From Allocoleopsis franciscana PCC 7113 (lineage in GTDB: Bacteria > Cyanobacteriota > Cyanobacteriia > Cyanobacteriales > Coleofasciculaceae), in the NCBI RefSeq assembly GCF_000317515.1, contig NC_019738.1, forward strand, positions 6,536,001 to 6,600,000: a stretch of DNA of 64,000 bases. Direction: 5' to 3'. Positions 17,451-28,164 of this stretch are shown piece by piece. A model generated the notes under the pieces. That model did no database searches and had not been told where the DNA came from. It saw only the letters and a list, made by a program, of their open reading frames with translations. The translations under genes were made by a program, and so were the position numbers. Every line of letters begins with the position of its first letter. The first letter of the stretch is position 1.

Positions 17451-17663
17451 CTACTCTTCGACCACTTCAATCAAATCTTCAATCATCACATCAAACGTGC
17501 GAGCCAGTTTTTGCAACGCCGTCACGTCAACCGTTGCTAATCCAGGGGAACGGGCATAAGTTCTGAGAGTACTGTAGACAATCCCTGAACGCTCAGAAAC
17601 TTCTTTGAGCGTCCAACCTCTCTCTTGGGCGAATTCCCGAATTCGCAGCCTAACTAAGCCCAT
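17451..17663 (-). CDS. small Cro/CI-type HTH transcriptional regulator
   Basis: 70 residues forming essentially one XRE helix-turn-helix: WTLKEVSERSGIVYSTLRTYA is the HTH (about 17-37), followed by ALQKLARTFDVMIEDLIEV. Single-domain proteins of this type are common in cyanobacteria and may act as DNA-binding regulators or as antitoxin-like factors. No toxin partner is adjacent. An 11-bp inverted repeat at 17716-17754, 50 bp upstream of its start, is a candidate operator for autoregulation. Confidence 0.82.
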   Translation of the reverse strand: MGLVRLRIREFAQERGWTLKEVSERSGIVYSTLRTYARSPGLATVDVTALQKLARTFDVMIEDLIEVVEE

Positions 17664-17715
17664 ATACTTATTGACAAATGACTAATACAAGTCATTTAAT
17701 ATTTTTGTACCAAAA

Positions 17716-17754
17716 GTAATCGCCCTGCGGCTTGGACAACTCAAGGGCGATTAC
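17716..17754. promoter_or_regulatory. 11-bp inverted repeat upstream of HTH gene
   Basis: GTAATCGCCCT (17716-17726) and AGGGCGATTAC (17744-17754) are perfect inverted copies with a 17-base spacer. They sit in the divergent region between the HTH gene and the small gene at 17862. An operator or RNA hairpin is possible. Confidence 0.5.
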
Positions 17755-17861
17755 CAACTATCCCCCAATAAATTGGAGGCACATTACATGATATCAATAC
17801 CGCAGCCGCTCTCAAGGGCTGTGCCTCACTTTGCTAAACTTCCAGCAAGAGGGAGAGGCAC

Positions 17862-18095
17862 ATGACCTACAAAGACCAACTTTACCCTTGGTGCATTATC
17901 CGCCATCTCCCAAAACTGCAACGGCTGGTTGTTTGCCGCCATCGCCGTTGCAACGATGCCGAAGATCACCTCCGACTGCTTCAGCGAATGATTCCCCATG
18001 CCTCTTACAGCATTATCTTTGACCCCACCTTAGATAGCGCTGAGGCAATAGTCAAGAGCAAACAACCTCTCGAAAAACCCACCCTGTCTTTGTAA
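17862..18095 (+). CDS. conserved small cyanobacterial protein, unknown function
   Basis: 77 residues starting MTYKDQLYPWCIIRHLP after a GGGAG ribosome binding site. The middle (CRHRRCNDAEDHLRLLQRMIPHASYSIIFDP) has the look of small conserved proteins I associate with cyanobacteria, in which a basic strand is followed by a helix and an IIFDP strand. There is no membrane segment or known catalytic motif. Function unknown. It precedes recG convergently by 56 bp. Confidence 0.68.
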   Translation: MTYKDQLYPWCIIRHLPKLQRLVVCRHRRCNDAEDHLRLLQRMIPHASYSIIFDPTLDSAEAIVKSKQPLEKPTLSL

Positions 18096-18151
18096 AGACG
18101 GGAGGACTGAAAAAGGCGATCGCAGCTTTAATCATGAGGGAGCGATCGCCT

Positions 18152-20647
18152 TTAAGTTAAAATCGCCCCACCCATCAGCTTAGAATAACGATATTCCAAC
18201 TCCTGTTTCATCAAAGGCCAACTCTCCAAAGTATCATCCTGGATAATAATCTTCTCCGCTGCATCCCGTGCCAAATTCAAAACTTCTTGGTCTTCAACCA
18301 AACTAGCTAACGCAAAATCCGCTAACCCTGATTGTCGCTTACCCAATACTTCCCCCGGTCCCCGGAAACGCATATCCATTTCCGAGATAAAAAAGCCATC
18401 CTGGGACTGTTCCAACACGCCCAAACGCTGACGAGCTGTATCCGTTTTGGAACCGCTCATCAGTAAGCAGTAAGATTGGTGAGAACCCCGACCCACACGA
18501 CCCCGCAACTGGTGCAACTGAGATAATCCAAAACGCTCAGCATTTTCTATCATCATCACTGTCGCGTTGGGGACATCCACACCCACTTCAATCACAGTAG
18601 TCGAAACAATAATTTGAGTTTCGTTGTCTCGGAAAGCATTCAGCGCCTCATCCTTTTGGGCTGAACTCATGCGACCATGTAGCAAACCAACCTGGCATTC
18701 GGGGAAAATACTTTCAGACAGTCGTTCATGCTCTTCAACTGCCGATCGCAAATCCAATTTTTCTGATTCTTCAATGAGAGGTAATACAATATACGCTTGA
18801 CGCCCTTGCACAATCTCCCGGCGAATCAGCTCATAGGCATGGTTGCGTTCCTTTCCCGATAGTACAGTAGTGTGAATCTGCTGACGTCCGGGCGGCAATT
18901 CATCAATCTGACTCACATCCAAATCGCCGTGCAATGTCAGCGCGAGAGTGCGGGGAATGGGGGTTGCAGTCATGGTTAAAACGTGAGGAGACTGCCCTTT
19001 TTGTTGTAAACGCGCCCGTTGCTGCACACCAAAGCGATGCTGCTCATCAATCACAACTAAACCCAATTGTTGGAAGTTCACAGTATCTTGAATCAGAGCA
19101 TGAGTCCCCACCAACAGCGGTAATTCACCGGTTTCAAGCTGAGCATGAATTTGGCGGCGCTTTTTGGTTGTCGTGGAACCCGTCAACAATTCGACTGGCA
19201 AATGCAGCAGGTTGAACCAGCCGACAAGTTTACGATAATGCTGTTCTGCTAAAACTTCGGTCGGAGCCATCAACGCGGCTTGGTAGCCGGATTGAATCGC
19301 TGCTAGGATAGCGAGGACAGCCACAACGGTTTTCCCTGAACCTACATCCCCTTGCACTAAGCGATTCATTGGGGTTGAGGATTGCAAGTCGTTGAGGATG
19401 TCGTTAATCACCCGTTTTTGAGCCTTGGTGAGCTCAAAGGGGAGGAGTTGATGGAATCGGTTAATCAGTTGACCTGTGGGAACGAGTACAGCACTCGTTT
19501 CATGTCGCTTTAGAGCCTGACGGCGTTGGAGAAACCCTAATTGTAAATAGAAAAACTCATCAAAGACTAATCGGCGTCGAGCTGCCGCCAGGGTATCGCT
19601 ATCAGCGGGAAAATGGATATTAGCGATCGCATCACTCACCCCGATCAACCCATACTGCTTCCGCACGGCAGATGGAAGCGGCTCTTTCAATTGGGAAGCA
19701 TAGGGAGTCACTGCAATCACAGCCAATCTCACAATATCAGCGGGTACGCCATCCGTGAGCGGATATACAGGCACGACTCGACCAATAGTCAGAGAGTCTA
19801 TGGTACCGTCTGCGTGGTCTAAAACTTCCAATTGTGGGTCTTCCAGAGTCAAACCATACTTATTCTTCTTCACTAAACCCGATGCTGCCACTACCGTCCC
19901 AGGCGGATAACGATACTTGTTTTGTTCCTGCCAACCACGATGACTGTAGCGAGTACCGGCAAAAAAACGATTCAGTTTAATTTGACCCGTTGCATCTTGA
20001 AGTAACAGCTCGAAAATCGTTAATTTCTTATTTTTAGGGCTGGTGAAGCAGTTACAGCGCTTGACGTTTCCTACAATCGTCGCCGTTTCGCCCGCTTCCA
20101 GGTTACAAATATTGACCTGACGTGCATAGTCAATATGGTCACGGGGGTAGTAGTAGAGGAGGTCACGTAGTGTTAGTAAACCCAGACGTGCTAAATACCC
20201 ACTTTTTCTAATCCCGATTTCTTCTACCTCAGAGAGGGGTTGGTCAAGACTCAGCGCTGGTGTTTCCGTTACTTCAGTTTGAGGTTGAACTAAGGGCGTC
20301 GTGCGAGGGATTTTCACCTTAGGGGATTGTGAGGGTGATGGAGTGGCTTCACCCTCAGCGTTGCGGCGCTGAGTATCTTGCTGGAGTTGATACAAAAATC
20401 GGCGGGTATCTGCAACAAGATGTTGCCGTTGTTGCAGCGTCATCTGAGGATAAAGGGCAAACTTGGCAGCGGTTTCCTGCCATTGGCGTCTCTGGGTTGG
20501 CATGAGATGGTTAGGCGTTTCGCCGAAACTGAGGCAGAGAAACTCGCTAAAGCGGTATTGATTGCCTACCAAGTCAGTAAAGCCTTTGTCCGCTTCTACG
20601 GCAAGAGCCTTTTGCAGTCGGAGCCAATCTGGTGATTCTATTGCCAC
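18152..20647 (-). CDS. recG: ATP-dependent DNA helicase RecG
   Basis: 831 residues. After a cyanobacterial N-terminal extension (about 1-130) come the wedge/OB domain (GETATIVGNVKRCNCF, about 188-203), Walker A GDVGSGKTVV, the DEQH box (VVIDEQHRFGVQQRA), motif III MTATPIPRT, and C-terminal helicase motifs including QIIVSTTVIEVGVDVPNA and QLRGRVGRG. RecG remodels stalled forks and branched DNA. It lies downstream of rpsB, tsf and a coiled-coil gene on the same strand, an arrangement I recall as conserved in cyanobacteria. Confidence 0.96.
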   Translation of the reverse strand: MAIESPDWLRLQKALAVEADKGFTDLVGNQYRFSEFLCLSFGETPNHLMPTQRRQWQETAAKFALYPQMTLQQRQHLVADTRRFLYQLQQDTQRRNAEGEATPSPSQSPKVKIPRTTPLVQPQTEVTETPALSLDQPLSEVEEIGIRKSGYLARLGLLTLRDLLYYYPRDHIDYARQVNICNLEAGETATIVGNVKRCNCFTSPKNKKLTIFELLLQDATGQIKLNRFFAGTRYSHRGWQEQNKYRYPPGTVVAASGLVKKNKYGLTLEDPQLEVLDHADGTIDSLTIGRVVPVYPLTDGVPADIVRLAVIAVTPYASQLKEPLPSAVRKQYGLIGVSDAIANIHFPADSDTLAAARRRLVFDEFFYLQLGFLQRRQALKRHETSAVLVPTGQLINRFHQLLPFELTKAQKRVINDILNDLQSSTPMNRLVQGDVGSGKTVVAVLAILAAIQSGYQAALMAPTEVLAEQHYRKLVGWFNLLHLPVELLTGSTTTKKRRQIHAQLETGELPLLVGTHALIQDTVNFQQLGLVVIDEQHRFGVQQRARLQQKGQSPHVLTMTATPIPRTLALTLHGDLDVSQIDELPPGRQQIHTTVLSGKERNHAYELIRREIVQGRQAYIVLPLIEESEKLDLRSAVEEHERLSESIFPECQVGLLHGRMSSAQKDEALNAFRDNETQIIVSTTVIEVGVDVPNATVMMIENAERFGLSQLHQLRGRVGRGSHQSYCLLMSGSKTDTARQRLGVLEQSQDGFFISEMDMRFRGPGEVLGKRQSGLADFALASLVEDQEVLNLARDAAEKIIIQDDTLESWPLMKQELEYRYSKLMGGAILT

Positions 20648-20706
20648 AATTTCCCCCCCCTTTCAAATTGACGGTATGCAGGTTTAAGGTTGCAGGTTAT
20701 TATTTT

Positions 20707-20739
20707 TAACTTTCAACCTTCAACTTTCAACCTTCAACC
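20707..20739. repeat. short tandem heptamer repeat
   Basis: The heptamers CTTTCAA and CCTTCAA alternate four to five times. Similar GTTGAAGG/GTTGAAAG words recur at 55525-55618, and this class of short tandem repeat is typical of filamentous cyanobacteria. It fills the space between the coiled-coil gene and recG. Confidence 0.7.
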
Positions 20740-20740
20740 C

Positions 20741-21655
20741 TTAATCTTCAAACCAGCTTGCTCGCCATGCAGCTTCGGCTTGAGCAACAGACCGTTCTCG
20801 CTGTTTTTTGTGATACTCTCGGTGGAGCGTATTTCTCTTGGCTGAAAGGTTCCGAATTTGATTGCGTCCAGCATTTAAGGTGGGGTCAGCGAACTCAATT
20901 TCTGACAAACGCAGGTTAATGGCAATGATACGGGTTAAGGTTGAGTCTTCCGAATCATCCTCACTTTCGGTTTCCATCAACAAGTTTAAGAGATTGGGGG
21001 AGCCAACTGTTACTGACTCCGTAGAATTATCGGCTTTGGTGGCTGCTTCTAAGACAGCGGCTGGTAATTTACTGGGGATGATACCCGTTTGTTGTAATAA
21101 ATGGTTGGTGTTCAAAGAGAGAGTTTCCAGAGTTTGTGCGATTGCTTCCTCCAACTGCTCTTGCCACTGCGCTAGTTGTTCAGGTTTCGCTAGCTCTAGG
21201 TTACTGATGTCGATATTTTCTGGCGCTTCTGCTTCTAAGTTGCCCGGTACCGGCTCAAAAATAGATAAGATTTCTGGAGTAGCATCCTGTGGCGGTTCGT
21301 TACTCGTGATTTCTGGCTGAGGTGCTGGATCATTGCTATTGCTGTCCCTCACTTCTTCCTGGGTTGCTTTTTTCGACGCCTCTAAGTGTGAGAGCAACTG
21401 TTCTTGAGCCTTCTTTCCCATTTGTTGAATGGATTGCTGCAATTTTTGCCGCTGACTGAAAGACAAACTCAAAAACGCTTGAGGATACCCATGAGTACAA
21501 ACTTGATAGCTTGCCAAAATTAGCTGACGCCGCACTGCTTGTCCGAGTAACTGTAGATATTGGGAATAAGTCTTATCTAGTTCTGCTCGTAACAGAGCCG
21601 TCGCGTCTTCCAATGCCGCTAAATCTTGCTCAATTCTCTCAATTGCTCTCGCCAT
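20741..21655 (-). CDS. coiled-coil protein between tsf and recG, unknown function
   Basis: 304 residues, mostly helical. An N-terminal coiled coil (about 1-100, starting MARAIERIEQDLAALEDATA) is followed by a proline/glutamate-rich linker (about 105-150), then a second helical region and a basic C-terminal helix with YHKKQRERSVAQAEAAWRAS. No enzyme motif or signal peptide is present. I recall such a protein in the rpsB-tsf-recG neighbourhood of other cyanobacteria, so it is probably an old vertical gene. Function not known. Confidence 0.75.
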   Translation of the reverse strand: MARAIERIEQDLAALEDATALLRAELDKTYSQYLQLLGQAVRRQLILASYQVCTHGYPQAFLSLSFSQRQKLQQSIQQMGKKAQEQLLSHLEASKKATQEEVRDSNSNDPAPQPEITSNEPPQDATPEILSIFEPVPGNLEAEAPENIDISNLELAKPEQLAQWQEQLEEAIAQTLETLSLNTNHLLQQTGIIPSKLPAAVLEAATKADNSTESVTVGSPNLLNLLMETESEDDSEDSTLTRIIAINLRLSEIEFADPTLNAGRNQIRNLSAKRNTLHREYHKKQRERSVAQAEAAWRASWFED

Positions 21656-21994
21656 ACCACACAGCTATTATTTCCCTACTCCAGGATAACGGCTTCTAAA
21701 GAGCGAAATTAGCCAGTTGGCCCAGAACCTTGGCTATCCAAAAACGTTGACCTACCATGCAGAGACGATTTCTAGAACAGAGCTAATGGACACGAGCGGT
21801 CGCTAGGTATTGTCGCCCTGTTTAATGGAGAGCATTGATGAAAACCATTCTGCTTTACATGGGAACATTCATGCTCCCAATTTATCGTTGAGCAAAGCAA
21901 TTTTGGCAGCGAATTGAAAACCTTGTGGTGGTCAATCTGCTAAATTCTAAGCCGGGTAAGGGGTAAAAGAATCTTTACCCCTATTTTTCCCTAT
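21656..21994. other. spacer after tsf with a terminator-like hairpin
   Basis: GGGGTAAA and TTTACCCC form a hairpin at 21960-21981, just downstream of the tsf stop on the minus strand, but without a U-run. The rest should hold the promoter for the coiled-coil gene. No gene seen. Confidence 0.5.
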
Positions 21995-22654
21995 TTACTT
22001 ACTGCCCATTTGTGCAGCAACTTCCTCAGCAAAGTTAGATTCTTCCTTCTCAATCCCTTCACCCAGGACGTAACGCGTAAAGCGACGGACTTGGATATTT
22101 TCACCCAACAGAGAAATGGTCTGCTTCACCAACTCTTCTACTGAGATGCTTTGGTCGCGGATGTAGGGTTGATCCATCAAAGACAGCTCTTTCAGGCGTT
22201 TTTCAATCCGACCGACAACAATCTTTTCTTTGATGTTATCAGGCTTACCCGCGAGGTCATCCCGACCCATCTCAATATCCTTTTCTCTTTGAGAAAGTTC
22301 TGCGGGGATATCCTCGACCTTCACGTACTCAACGTTCGGGCAAGCTGCAACTTGCATCGCGATGTTCCGCACCAAGTCTTGGAACTCCTCGCGGCGAGCC
22401 ACAAAATCCGTCTCGCAGTTGACTTCAACCAGTACACCGACTCGACCACCGGTGTGGATATAGCTACCCACAAGTCCTTCAGCCGCTACACGACCGGCTT
22501 TTTTCTCGGCTGAGGTAATACCTTTTTGCCGTAGCCATTCTGCGGCTTTGGCAATGTCTCCCTCAGTCTCTTTGAGAGCTTTTTTGCAATCCATCATGCC
22601 AGCGCCGGTTTTGTCGCGCAGCTCTTTGACGAGTTTTGCCGAAATTTCCGCCAT
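21995..22654 (-). CDS. tsf: translation elongation factor Ts
   Basis: 219 residues. The N-terminal UBA-like helix pair ([20 protein letters not shown]) and the EF-Tu-contacting [10 protein letters not shown] region ([17 protein letters not shown]) are intact. Length is typical for the short cyanobacterial/plastid form. It exchanges GDP for GTP on EF-Tu. It starts 42 bp after rpsB on the same strand, the standard ribosomal pair. Confidence 0.97.
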   Translation of the reverse strand: MAEISAKLVKELRDKTGAGMMDCKKALKETEGDIAKAAEWLRQKGITSAEKKAGRVAAEGLVGSYIHTGGRVGVLVEVNCETDFVARREEFQDLVRNIAMQVAACPNVEYVKVEDIPAELSQREKDIEMGRDDLAGKPDNIKEKIVVGRIEKRLKELSLMDQPYIRDQSISVEELVKQTISLLGENIQVRRFTRYVLGEGIEKEESNFAEEVAAQMGSK

Positions 22655-22696
22655 CTTGCTTTTGTCCCTACTCTATGAACCTAGATTACACACTAA

Positions 22697-23506
22697 TTAT
22701 TCTTCGCTACCCTCGCCATCCTCTGCTACAACGGAGTCGATGTCGTCGATTTCGTCAATGTCTTCCTCGTCAACATCGTCCATTGCGCCTTCGTAGTCTT
22801 CGTACTCTTCTTCGGCTTCGAGCTGACCGTGACGCCCTTCATAGATGGCGTCCGCCAATTTACCCACTATTAGCTTAATGGAACGGATGGCATCATCATT
22901 AGCCGGAATCGGAATATCAACGACATCAGGGTCACAGTTGGTATCCAACATAGATACCAGGGTTAGTCCCAGCTTTTCGCATTCCAAAATGGCGTTGTAT
23001 TCGCGCCGTTGGTCTACAATAACCACCACATCGGGGACTTTCCGCATCAGTTTGATGCCACCTAAGTATTTCTGAAGCTTGCCCAGTTCCCGACGTAGAA
23101 CCGAGGCTTCTTTCTTCGGCAGCAAGTCGAGTGCGCCCGTTTCCTCTCGCCGTTCTAATTCCTTTAAGCGCTCCACCCGTGTCTTAATGGTTTCCCAGTT
23201 GGTGAGCATTCCGCCCAACCAACGTTGGTTGACATAATAAGCGCCACAACGAGATGCTTCTTGGGCAATAATCCCTGCCGCTTGGCGCTTTGTGCCCACA
23301 AACAGAAACTTTTTCCCTTGCTCTGAAGCTGTCCGCGTGTAGCTATAGGCTTCTTCCATTAACTGGGCGGTCTGCACCAAGTCAATGATGTGGACACCAT
23401 TCCGAGACGTGTAAATATACGGCTCCATCTTGGGATTCCACCGTCTGGTCTGATGACCAAAGTGAACCCCTGACTCTAGCATTTCCGCTAAAGAGATAAC
23501 TGGCAT
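22697..23506 (-). CDS. rpsB: 30S ribosomal protein S2
   Basis: 269 residues starting [19 protein letters not shown], with [12 protein letters not shown] and the second signature [14 protein letters not shown]. The ATG at 23506 follows AGGAGTTC about 11 bp upstream. An in-frame upstream extension to 23581 is not conserved in the family. The C-terminus carries an unusually acidic tail of about 35 residues ([15 protein letters not shown]), as seen in some cyanobacterial S2 proteins. It is co-transcribed with tsf. Confidence 0.97.
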   Translation of the reverse strand: MPVISLAEMLESGVHFGHQTRRWNPKMEPYIYTSRNGVHIIDLVQTAQLMEEAYSYTRTASEQGKKFLFVGTKRQAAGIIAQEASRCGAYYVNQRWLGGMLTNWETIKTRVERLKELERREETGALDLLPKKEASVLRRELGKLQKYLGGIKLMRKVPDVVVIVDQRREYNAILECEKLGLTLVSMLDTNCDPDVVDIPIPANDDAIRSIKLIVGKLADAIYEGRHGQLEAEEEYEDYEGAMDDVDEEDIDEIDDIDSVVAEDGEGSEE

Positions 23507-23726
23507 TATTTTTTGAACTCCTGATTCGGGTTTACCTTCCATCCAGGCGGATTTCCAAGTTGTTGATACTTCTAGAAACACCCGAAACCCTGAATGTGCA
23601 GAATTTAAACAACTTTTCTAGGGTAACATAATTAGTCGATTTTTGATGTGCGCTTTTTGATTGGTATGGCCTTCACGAAATTTTTTTAAACTCAGTACAT
23701 TCAATGAAACGCCTCGTTTTTAATTC

Positions 23727-25394
23727 ATGCTTAAAAAGATTCTCAAAAAAGCAGTGAGGCTTCTCCGGCATTGGATGCAAGCCTTGAATTTAGGTTCTCG
23801 ACAAAAAAGGGGTGGCTCCTTCAGGCCGCCAAGGTGGTCGCCACAGCCGACAACTCAGGAACTTACACTAGAGCAAACGACAGCCTCGATTTCTCAAACA
23901 TCCCCTAGCCGTAGAGAGACGCAGTCAGCCAAAGCCACACCCAAGCCGGATAACGAAGCCGCTAGGCTCAAGGCACTCGCTCGCTATAAAGTACTTGATA
24001 CATTCCCAGAAGTTGAATTTGATGATCTAACAGCCTTAGCCGCGCATATTTGTGGCACTCCCATTGCCTTAGTCAGCTTAATTGACGCTCATCGGCAGTG
24101 GTTTAAGTCAAAAATTGGCGTAGAGGCAACGCAAACCCCCAGAGAAGTAGCATTCTGTGCTCATGCCATTGTGCAACCGGATGAATTGCTGCTGGTGCCC
24201 AATGCCTTAGAAGATGAGCGGTTTGCCAATAACCCTCTAGTTACAACTGACCCCAAAATTCGATTTTATGCGGGTGCCCCCTTGGTCACACCCGATGGCT
24301 TTCCTCTTGGCACTTTATGTGTGATTGATCGGATTCCCCGCACACTCAGCCCAGAGCAAAGAGAAGCCTTATGGGCTTTGAGTCGCCAAGTCATGTCGCA
24401 GCTAGAGCTCCGGATTCATGTCTCGAAATTAGAACGCACGATGCTCAAGCGTAAAAAAGTCGAGGAGGTACTGCGTCGCCGTAATCAGCAGCTAAACCAA
24501 ACGATAGAGGAGTTGCGGCACACTCAAGCCCAACTCATTCAAACCGAAAAGATGTCTAGCTTGGGACAACTGGTGGCTGGTGTTGCCCATGAAATCAACA
24601 ATCCCGTCAACTTTATTCATGGCAACCTTCCTTACATTAGTGATTATATTGAAGACTTACTAGAACTCCTATTTCTTTACCAATACCATTACCCCAATCC
24701 AGTTTCTGAGATCCAGCAGGAATTAGAAGCCAGAGATGTTGATTTTATCGCTGAAGATTTACCCAAAATCCTATCTTCTATGAAATTGGGGACAGAGCGG
24801 ATTCATCAAATTGTTTTGTCCTTACGAAACTTCTCCCGGTTGGATGAAGCGGAAAAGAAGCCTGTCAATATCCACGAAGGAATCGACAGCACGTTGTTAA
24901 TCTTGCAGCATCGACTGAAAGCCACATCGGCTCGACCTGCTATTGAAGTAATAAAAAAGTATGGCGACATTCCGTTAGTGAATTGCTTCGCCGGACAGCT
25001 CAATCAAGTTTTTATGAACCTCTTGAGCAACGCGATTGATGCTTTTGAGAGTGGTCAGGAGCCAACACTAGAAAGTAAACCAGGAATAACTCCTTGTATT
25101 ACTATTTGCACCGAGGTAGTTCACCATGGAGGTGAGAATATTCTATCGAGAAATCAACTCACAACAGAACGAGTCAAGATTTGCATTACTGATAACGGTT
25201 CAGGTATTCCTGATGCAATTAAAAGACGAATATTCGATCCATTTTTTACCACGAAGGCAGTGGGAGATGGCACAGGATTAGGGCTATCAATCAGCCACAA
25301 AATTGTAGTCGATCAGCATGAAGGTTCCCTGCAATGCCTATCAAAACCAGGGCAAGGAACAGAGTTTAGGATTGAGATACCCATTACAGATTAA
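23727..25394 (+). CDS. GAF-domain sensor histidine kinase
   Basis: 555 residues. After a basic, low-complexity N-terminus comes a GAF domain (about 85-240, beginning [19 protein letters not shown], with FCAHAI and the GTLCVIDR strand). This is the type linked to redox or small-molecule sensing. A short coiled coil leads to HisKA with the phospho-accepting His in [11 protein letters not shown] (about 289). The ATPase domain has the N box [15 protein letters not shown]1 DNGSGIPD, F box FDPFFTTK and G2 GTGLGLSIS. There is no membrane span, so it is a soluble kinase. No response regulator is adjacent. Its stop codon overlaps the stop of the convergent glycosyltransferase gene. Confidence 0.9.
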   Translation: MLKKILKKAVRLLRHWMQALNLGSRQKRGGSFRPPRWSPQPTTQELTLEQTTASISQTSPSRRETQSAKATPKPDNEAARLKALARYKVLDTFPEVEFDDLTALAAHICGTPIALVSLIDAHRQWFKSKIGVEATQTPREVAFCAHAIVQPDELLLVPNALEDERFANNPLVTTDPKIRFYAGAPLVTPDGFPLGTLCVIDRIPRTLSPEQREALWALSRQVMSQLELRIHVSKLERTMLKRKKVEEVLRRRNQQLNQTIEELRHTQAQLIQTEKMSSLGQLVAGVAHEINNPVNFIHGNLPYISDYIEDLLELLFLYQYHYPNPVSEIQQELEARDVDFIAEDLPKILSSMKLGTERIHQIVLSLRNFSRLDEAEKKPVNIHEGIDSTLLILQHRLKATSARPAIEVIKKYGDIPLVNCFAGQLNQVFMNLLSNAIDAFESGQEPTLESKPGITPCITICTEVVHHGGENILSRNQLTTERVKICITDNGSGIPDAIKRRIFDPFFTTKAVGDGTGLGLSISHKIVVDQHEGSLQCLSKPGQGTEFRIEIPITD

Positions 25395-26362
25395 GGGTTG
25401 GGCTGAGTTTCAGCATAAGCCGCATAAACGCCTTGGACGTTATACCAATTAAGGAAAATTCGGGCAACTTCTAAGGCTAGTTGGGGCTTACCTTGATTAA
25501 TCAGCCATTGTAAAAAAGGAGCCATTGTTCGTTCATTCAACCTTCCACCGAGGGAGAGGATGCCCCAAAGTAGGCGATGTAACCATGTCATCTGAATCAT
25601 CATCCGTACTTCCCAAGTGGGGTGCTTTTCATAAAACAAAACACCCATCCTTCCTCGTTGAATTTCTCGGTCAATCATGCGGGGAATTTGGTCTAAAGCA
25701 AAAGGGGGATGCCAGTGGTAACCTACAGCTTCGGGACATTTAATCAGTTTTAAATCGAGTTGTTTGAGTCTGACACCCAGTTCTAAATCTTCCCAACCAT
25801 AGAGTTGGAAGCGAGTATCAAAAAGTCCGGCCTTTTCTAGCCATTTCCGTGCGATCGCCACATTTCCCGTGGCAAAATAGGCGGCTGAAAAATCTGTGAT
25901 TTTGTAGGGTTCCGATGTGGGATTGTCGAAATTACAGGTATTAATCACCCAACCATAGGTGAACATGTGATCGCTCCCTAATTGTTTCTCTCCCTGCACC
26001 AACGCATCGGCATGAGCCTGAAGGAACTGTTCGGTGACAACGAGATCGCTATCAATAAAGATAATGGTGTCACCCTTAGCCTGTTCTACCCCCAAATTGC
26101 GGGCAGCGGCTGGGCCTTTGTGGTCTTGAGCGTGCGATCGCACATGGGGAAACTCACTCTTATGAGACTCTAGCCACTCTAAAGTTCCATCCGTTGAGCC
26201 ATCATCTACTAAGACAACTTCGTAGCCTTCAACAACACTACCATCCCTGAGTTGCTGATTTTCTATCGCTCTCAGGCATTTTTCGAGAATAGGTTTGCGA
26301 TTATAGGTGGGAATGACGACGCTGAAAAACAAGGGAGCCTCTTGCCGCAGAATCTGGTTCAT
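25391..26362 (-). CDS. family 2 glycosyltransferase
   Basis: 323 residues with a GT-A fold: [16 protein letters not shown] at the N-terminus, the [11 protein letters not shown] nucleotide-binding loop, GPAAARNLG, the DSD metal motif in [10 protein letters not shown], and the C-terminal acceptor-side signature [12 protein letters not shown] (about 190-201) of the galactosyltransferase-like subgroup. The C-terminal helices may touch the membrane. It probably adds a sugar to a glycolipid or exopolysaccharide. It overlaps the histidine kinase by 4 bp at convergent TTAA stops. Confidence 0.87.
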   Translation of the reverse strand: MNQILRQEAPLFFSVVIPTYNRKPILEKCLRAIENQQLRDGSVVEGYEVVLVDDGSTDGTLEWLESHKSEFPHVRSHAQDHKGPAAARNLGVEQAKGDTIIFIDSDLVVTEQFLQAHADALVQGEKQLGSDHMFTYGWVINTCNFDNPTSEPYKITDFSAAYFATGNVAIARKWLEKAGLFDTRFQLYGWEDLELGVRLKQLDLKLIKCPEAVGYHWHPPFALDQIPRMIDREIQRGRMGVLFYEKHPTWEVRMMIQMTWLHRLLWGILSLGGRLNERTMAPFLQWLINQGKPQLALEVARIFLNWYNVQGVYAAYAETQPNP

Positions 26363-26474
26363 TCCTACAGCCTATCAGGTGTCTGGGTCAGAAAGTTGGT
26401 AGGGACGGACTGAGGGACAAGTGTCACATGCTCCAGACATGGATCACAGTCCTCTAAACCGAGTGCTCTAGAGA

Positions 26475-26675
26475 TTAACTTTCCAATCGTTCAATCAACG
26501 AATCCGCAATTCTCACCGCGCTTTCGGCTAATAATCCAGGCATGAGTTCGTAGTTGCTACGAGTCTCTTTGAGTAGCAGCTTTACTGTGTATTGATTGTT
26601 CAATAGTCCTTGTAGTGCCAAGGATGCGAAATACTCCCGTTTTGTCAAGGGTGGAATTGGCTCTGGTTGTGTCAT
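26475..26675 (-). CDS. 66-residue phage-type conserved protein
   Basis: The sequence starts MTQPEPIPPLTKREYFAS and ends AESAVRIADSLIERLE. This TKREYFA...A..AD.LI..L pattern matches small proteins I associate with prophages and bacterial genomes, function unknown. It is divergent from menB with a 51-bp gap. No other phage genes are nearby, so it may be a domesticated remnant. Confidence 0.55.
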   Translation of the reverse strand: MTQPEPIPPLTKREYFASLALQGLLNNQYTVKLLLKETRSNYELMPGLLAESAVRIADSLIERLES

Positions 26676-26726
26676 AGATTCAATTGAGTCCTCGTCATTC
26701 CTTCTTTCTGGAAGTACCTAAAGTTT

Positions 26727-27560
26727 ATGCAAATTGAGTGGCAAACCGCCAAAACCTACGAAGATATCCTATACCACAAAACTGACGGGATTGCCAAAAT
26801 TACGATTAATCGTCCCCATAAACGTAATGCCTTTCGCCCCAAAACCGTCTTTGAACTCTATGATGCCTTTTGTGATGCCCGTGAAGACCCCAGTATTGGT
26901 GTTGTACTTTTTACCGGTGCTGGCCCCCATACGGATGGGAAATATGCTTTCTGTTCGGGAGGCGACCAAAGTGTGCGGGGTAAGGCGGGGTATGTGGACG
27001 ATGAAGGCGTTCCCCGCTTAAATGTACTCGATTTACAACGCCTGATTCGCTCTATGCCCAAGGTCGTGATTGCTTTAGTGGCTGGATATGCGATCGGGGG
27101 GGGTCACGTTTTACACCTGATTTGTGACCTCAGTATTGCGGCTGATAATGCAATTTTTGGTCAAACTGGCCCAAAAGTCGGTAGTTTCGATGGGGGATTT
27201 GGGGCTAGTTATCTCGCCAGAGTCGTTGGACAAAAAAAAGCCAGAGAAATTTGGTTTCTCTGTCGTCAGTACACAGCCTCTCAGGCGCTGGAAATGGGTC
27301 TGGTTAACTGTGTTGTACCCGTCGATCAGCTAGAAGCGGAGGGTGTGCAGTGGGCGAATGAAATTTTAGCCCATAGTCCGATCGCCATTCGTTGCTTAAA
27401 AGCAGCATTTAACGCTGACTGTGACGGTCAAGCCGGCCTCCAGGAACTTGCCGGAAATGCCACATTACTCTATTACATGACAGAGGAAGGGGCAGAAGGC
27501 AAACAAGCCTTTCTGGAAAAGCGATCGCCCAATTTCCGCCAATACCCTTGGTTACCGTAA
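26727..27560 (+). CDS. menB: 1,4-dihydroxy-2-naphthoyl-CoA synthase
   Basis: 277 residues of the crotonase fold. MenB-specific segments are visible: [25 protein letters not shown] (oxyanion loop), [13 protein letters not shown], the active-site loop [14 protein letters not shown], and the C-terminal [13 protein letters not shown]. The enzyme closes the second ring of the naphthoquinone from O-succinylbenzoyl-CoA. In cyanobacteria this leads to phylloquinone for photosystem I. Other men genes are not in the window, as is usual for dispersed cyanobacterial men genes. Confidence 0.97.
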   Translation: MQIEWQTAKTYEDILYHKTDGIAKITINRPHKRNAFRPKTVFELYDAFCDAREDPSIGVVLFTGAGPHTDGKYAFCSGGDQSVRGKAGYVDDEGVPRLNVLDLQRLIRSMPKVVIALVAGYAIGGGHVLHLICDLSIAADNAIFGQTGPKVGSFDGGFGASYLARVVGQKKAREIWFLCRQYTASQALEMGLVNCVVPVDQLEAEGVQWANEILAHSPIAIRCLKAAFNADCDGQAGLQELAGNATLLYYMTEEGAEGKQAFLEKRSPNFRQYPWLP

Positions 27561-27846
27561 CCACTCCCTACGTGATCATCACAAGCCTACACTGACCTGT
27601 TCTCAGCCAGTGTAGGTCGTTCACTTCTGTACTCGTTTATTCCAAGTGACTCAAAAGTTGTAGTTTTACTGGCAAGGTGAGAGGACATTTGTGTCTTTGA
27701 AGCCGAAAACACGGGTTCATAAGTTCTACTGACCAAGCGCGTAAATTTTTTTTCTATTTTTTACATGAATTTTATCAAATGTCTTATTAGTGATCACCCG
27801 AATCAATACCTGCCAGCCTGATTATCAAGTTAATCCTGAACAAGAA

Positions 27847-28164
27847 TTAAGCAATTTCTGCAAGCATGGGTCTAGGGTTCAATGTTTCATCCGGCGCGAT
27901 ACAGTCTTCCTCACAGAGGTTTTGAGCTGAGACGGTCAACGAACAATTAACCGCCAAGCTTTCCTTGATCCCTAACGGGTCATTCCCCCAAATCGCTTCC
28001 ATTCTCCTCCAAGCTGGTTCAAAAGGCGAGATCGCTAAAGAACACGCTTTCCAGCTCCCTCTGACGGGTACACTGAGTTGCTGACACATCCCTCCACGAC
28101 GTCCCTCTGGTTGGTAATACCGACAGCACCGACAAGCAGAGGTGGCAAAATTTAAAGTCGTCAT
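27847..28164 (-). CDS. cysteine-rich small protein, unknown function
   Basis: 105 residues with an N-terminal cluster CRCCRYYQPEGRRGGMC and further cysteines at KACS, VNCS and LCEEDC. The spacing suggests a metal or Fe-S site, or disulfides; no signal peptide is seen. I recall similar proteins in cyanobacteria without a function. It is divergent from the gene at 29134 across a 970-bp gap. Confidence 0.6.
   Translation of the reverse strand: MTTLNFATSACRCCRYYQPEGRRGGMCQQLSVPVRGSWKACSLAISPFEPAWRRMEAIWGNDPLGIKESLAVNCSLTVSAQNLCEEDCIAPDETLNPRPMLAEIA

Noticed and set aside
26475-26675. Prophage remnant based on the phage-type 66-residue protein
   Set aside because: No integrase, structural or lysis gene lies nearby; a single small ORF does not support a prophage.
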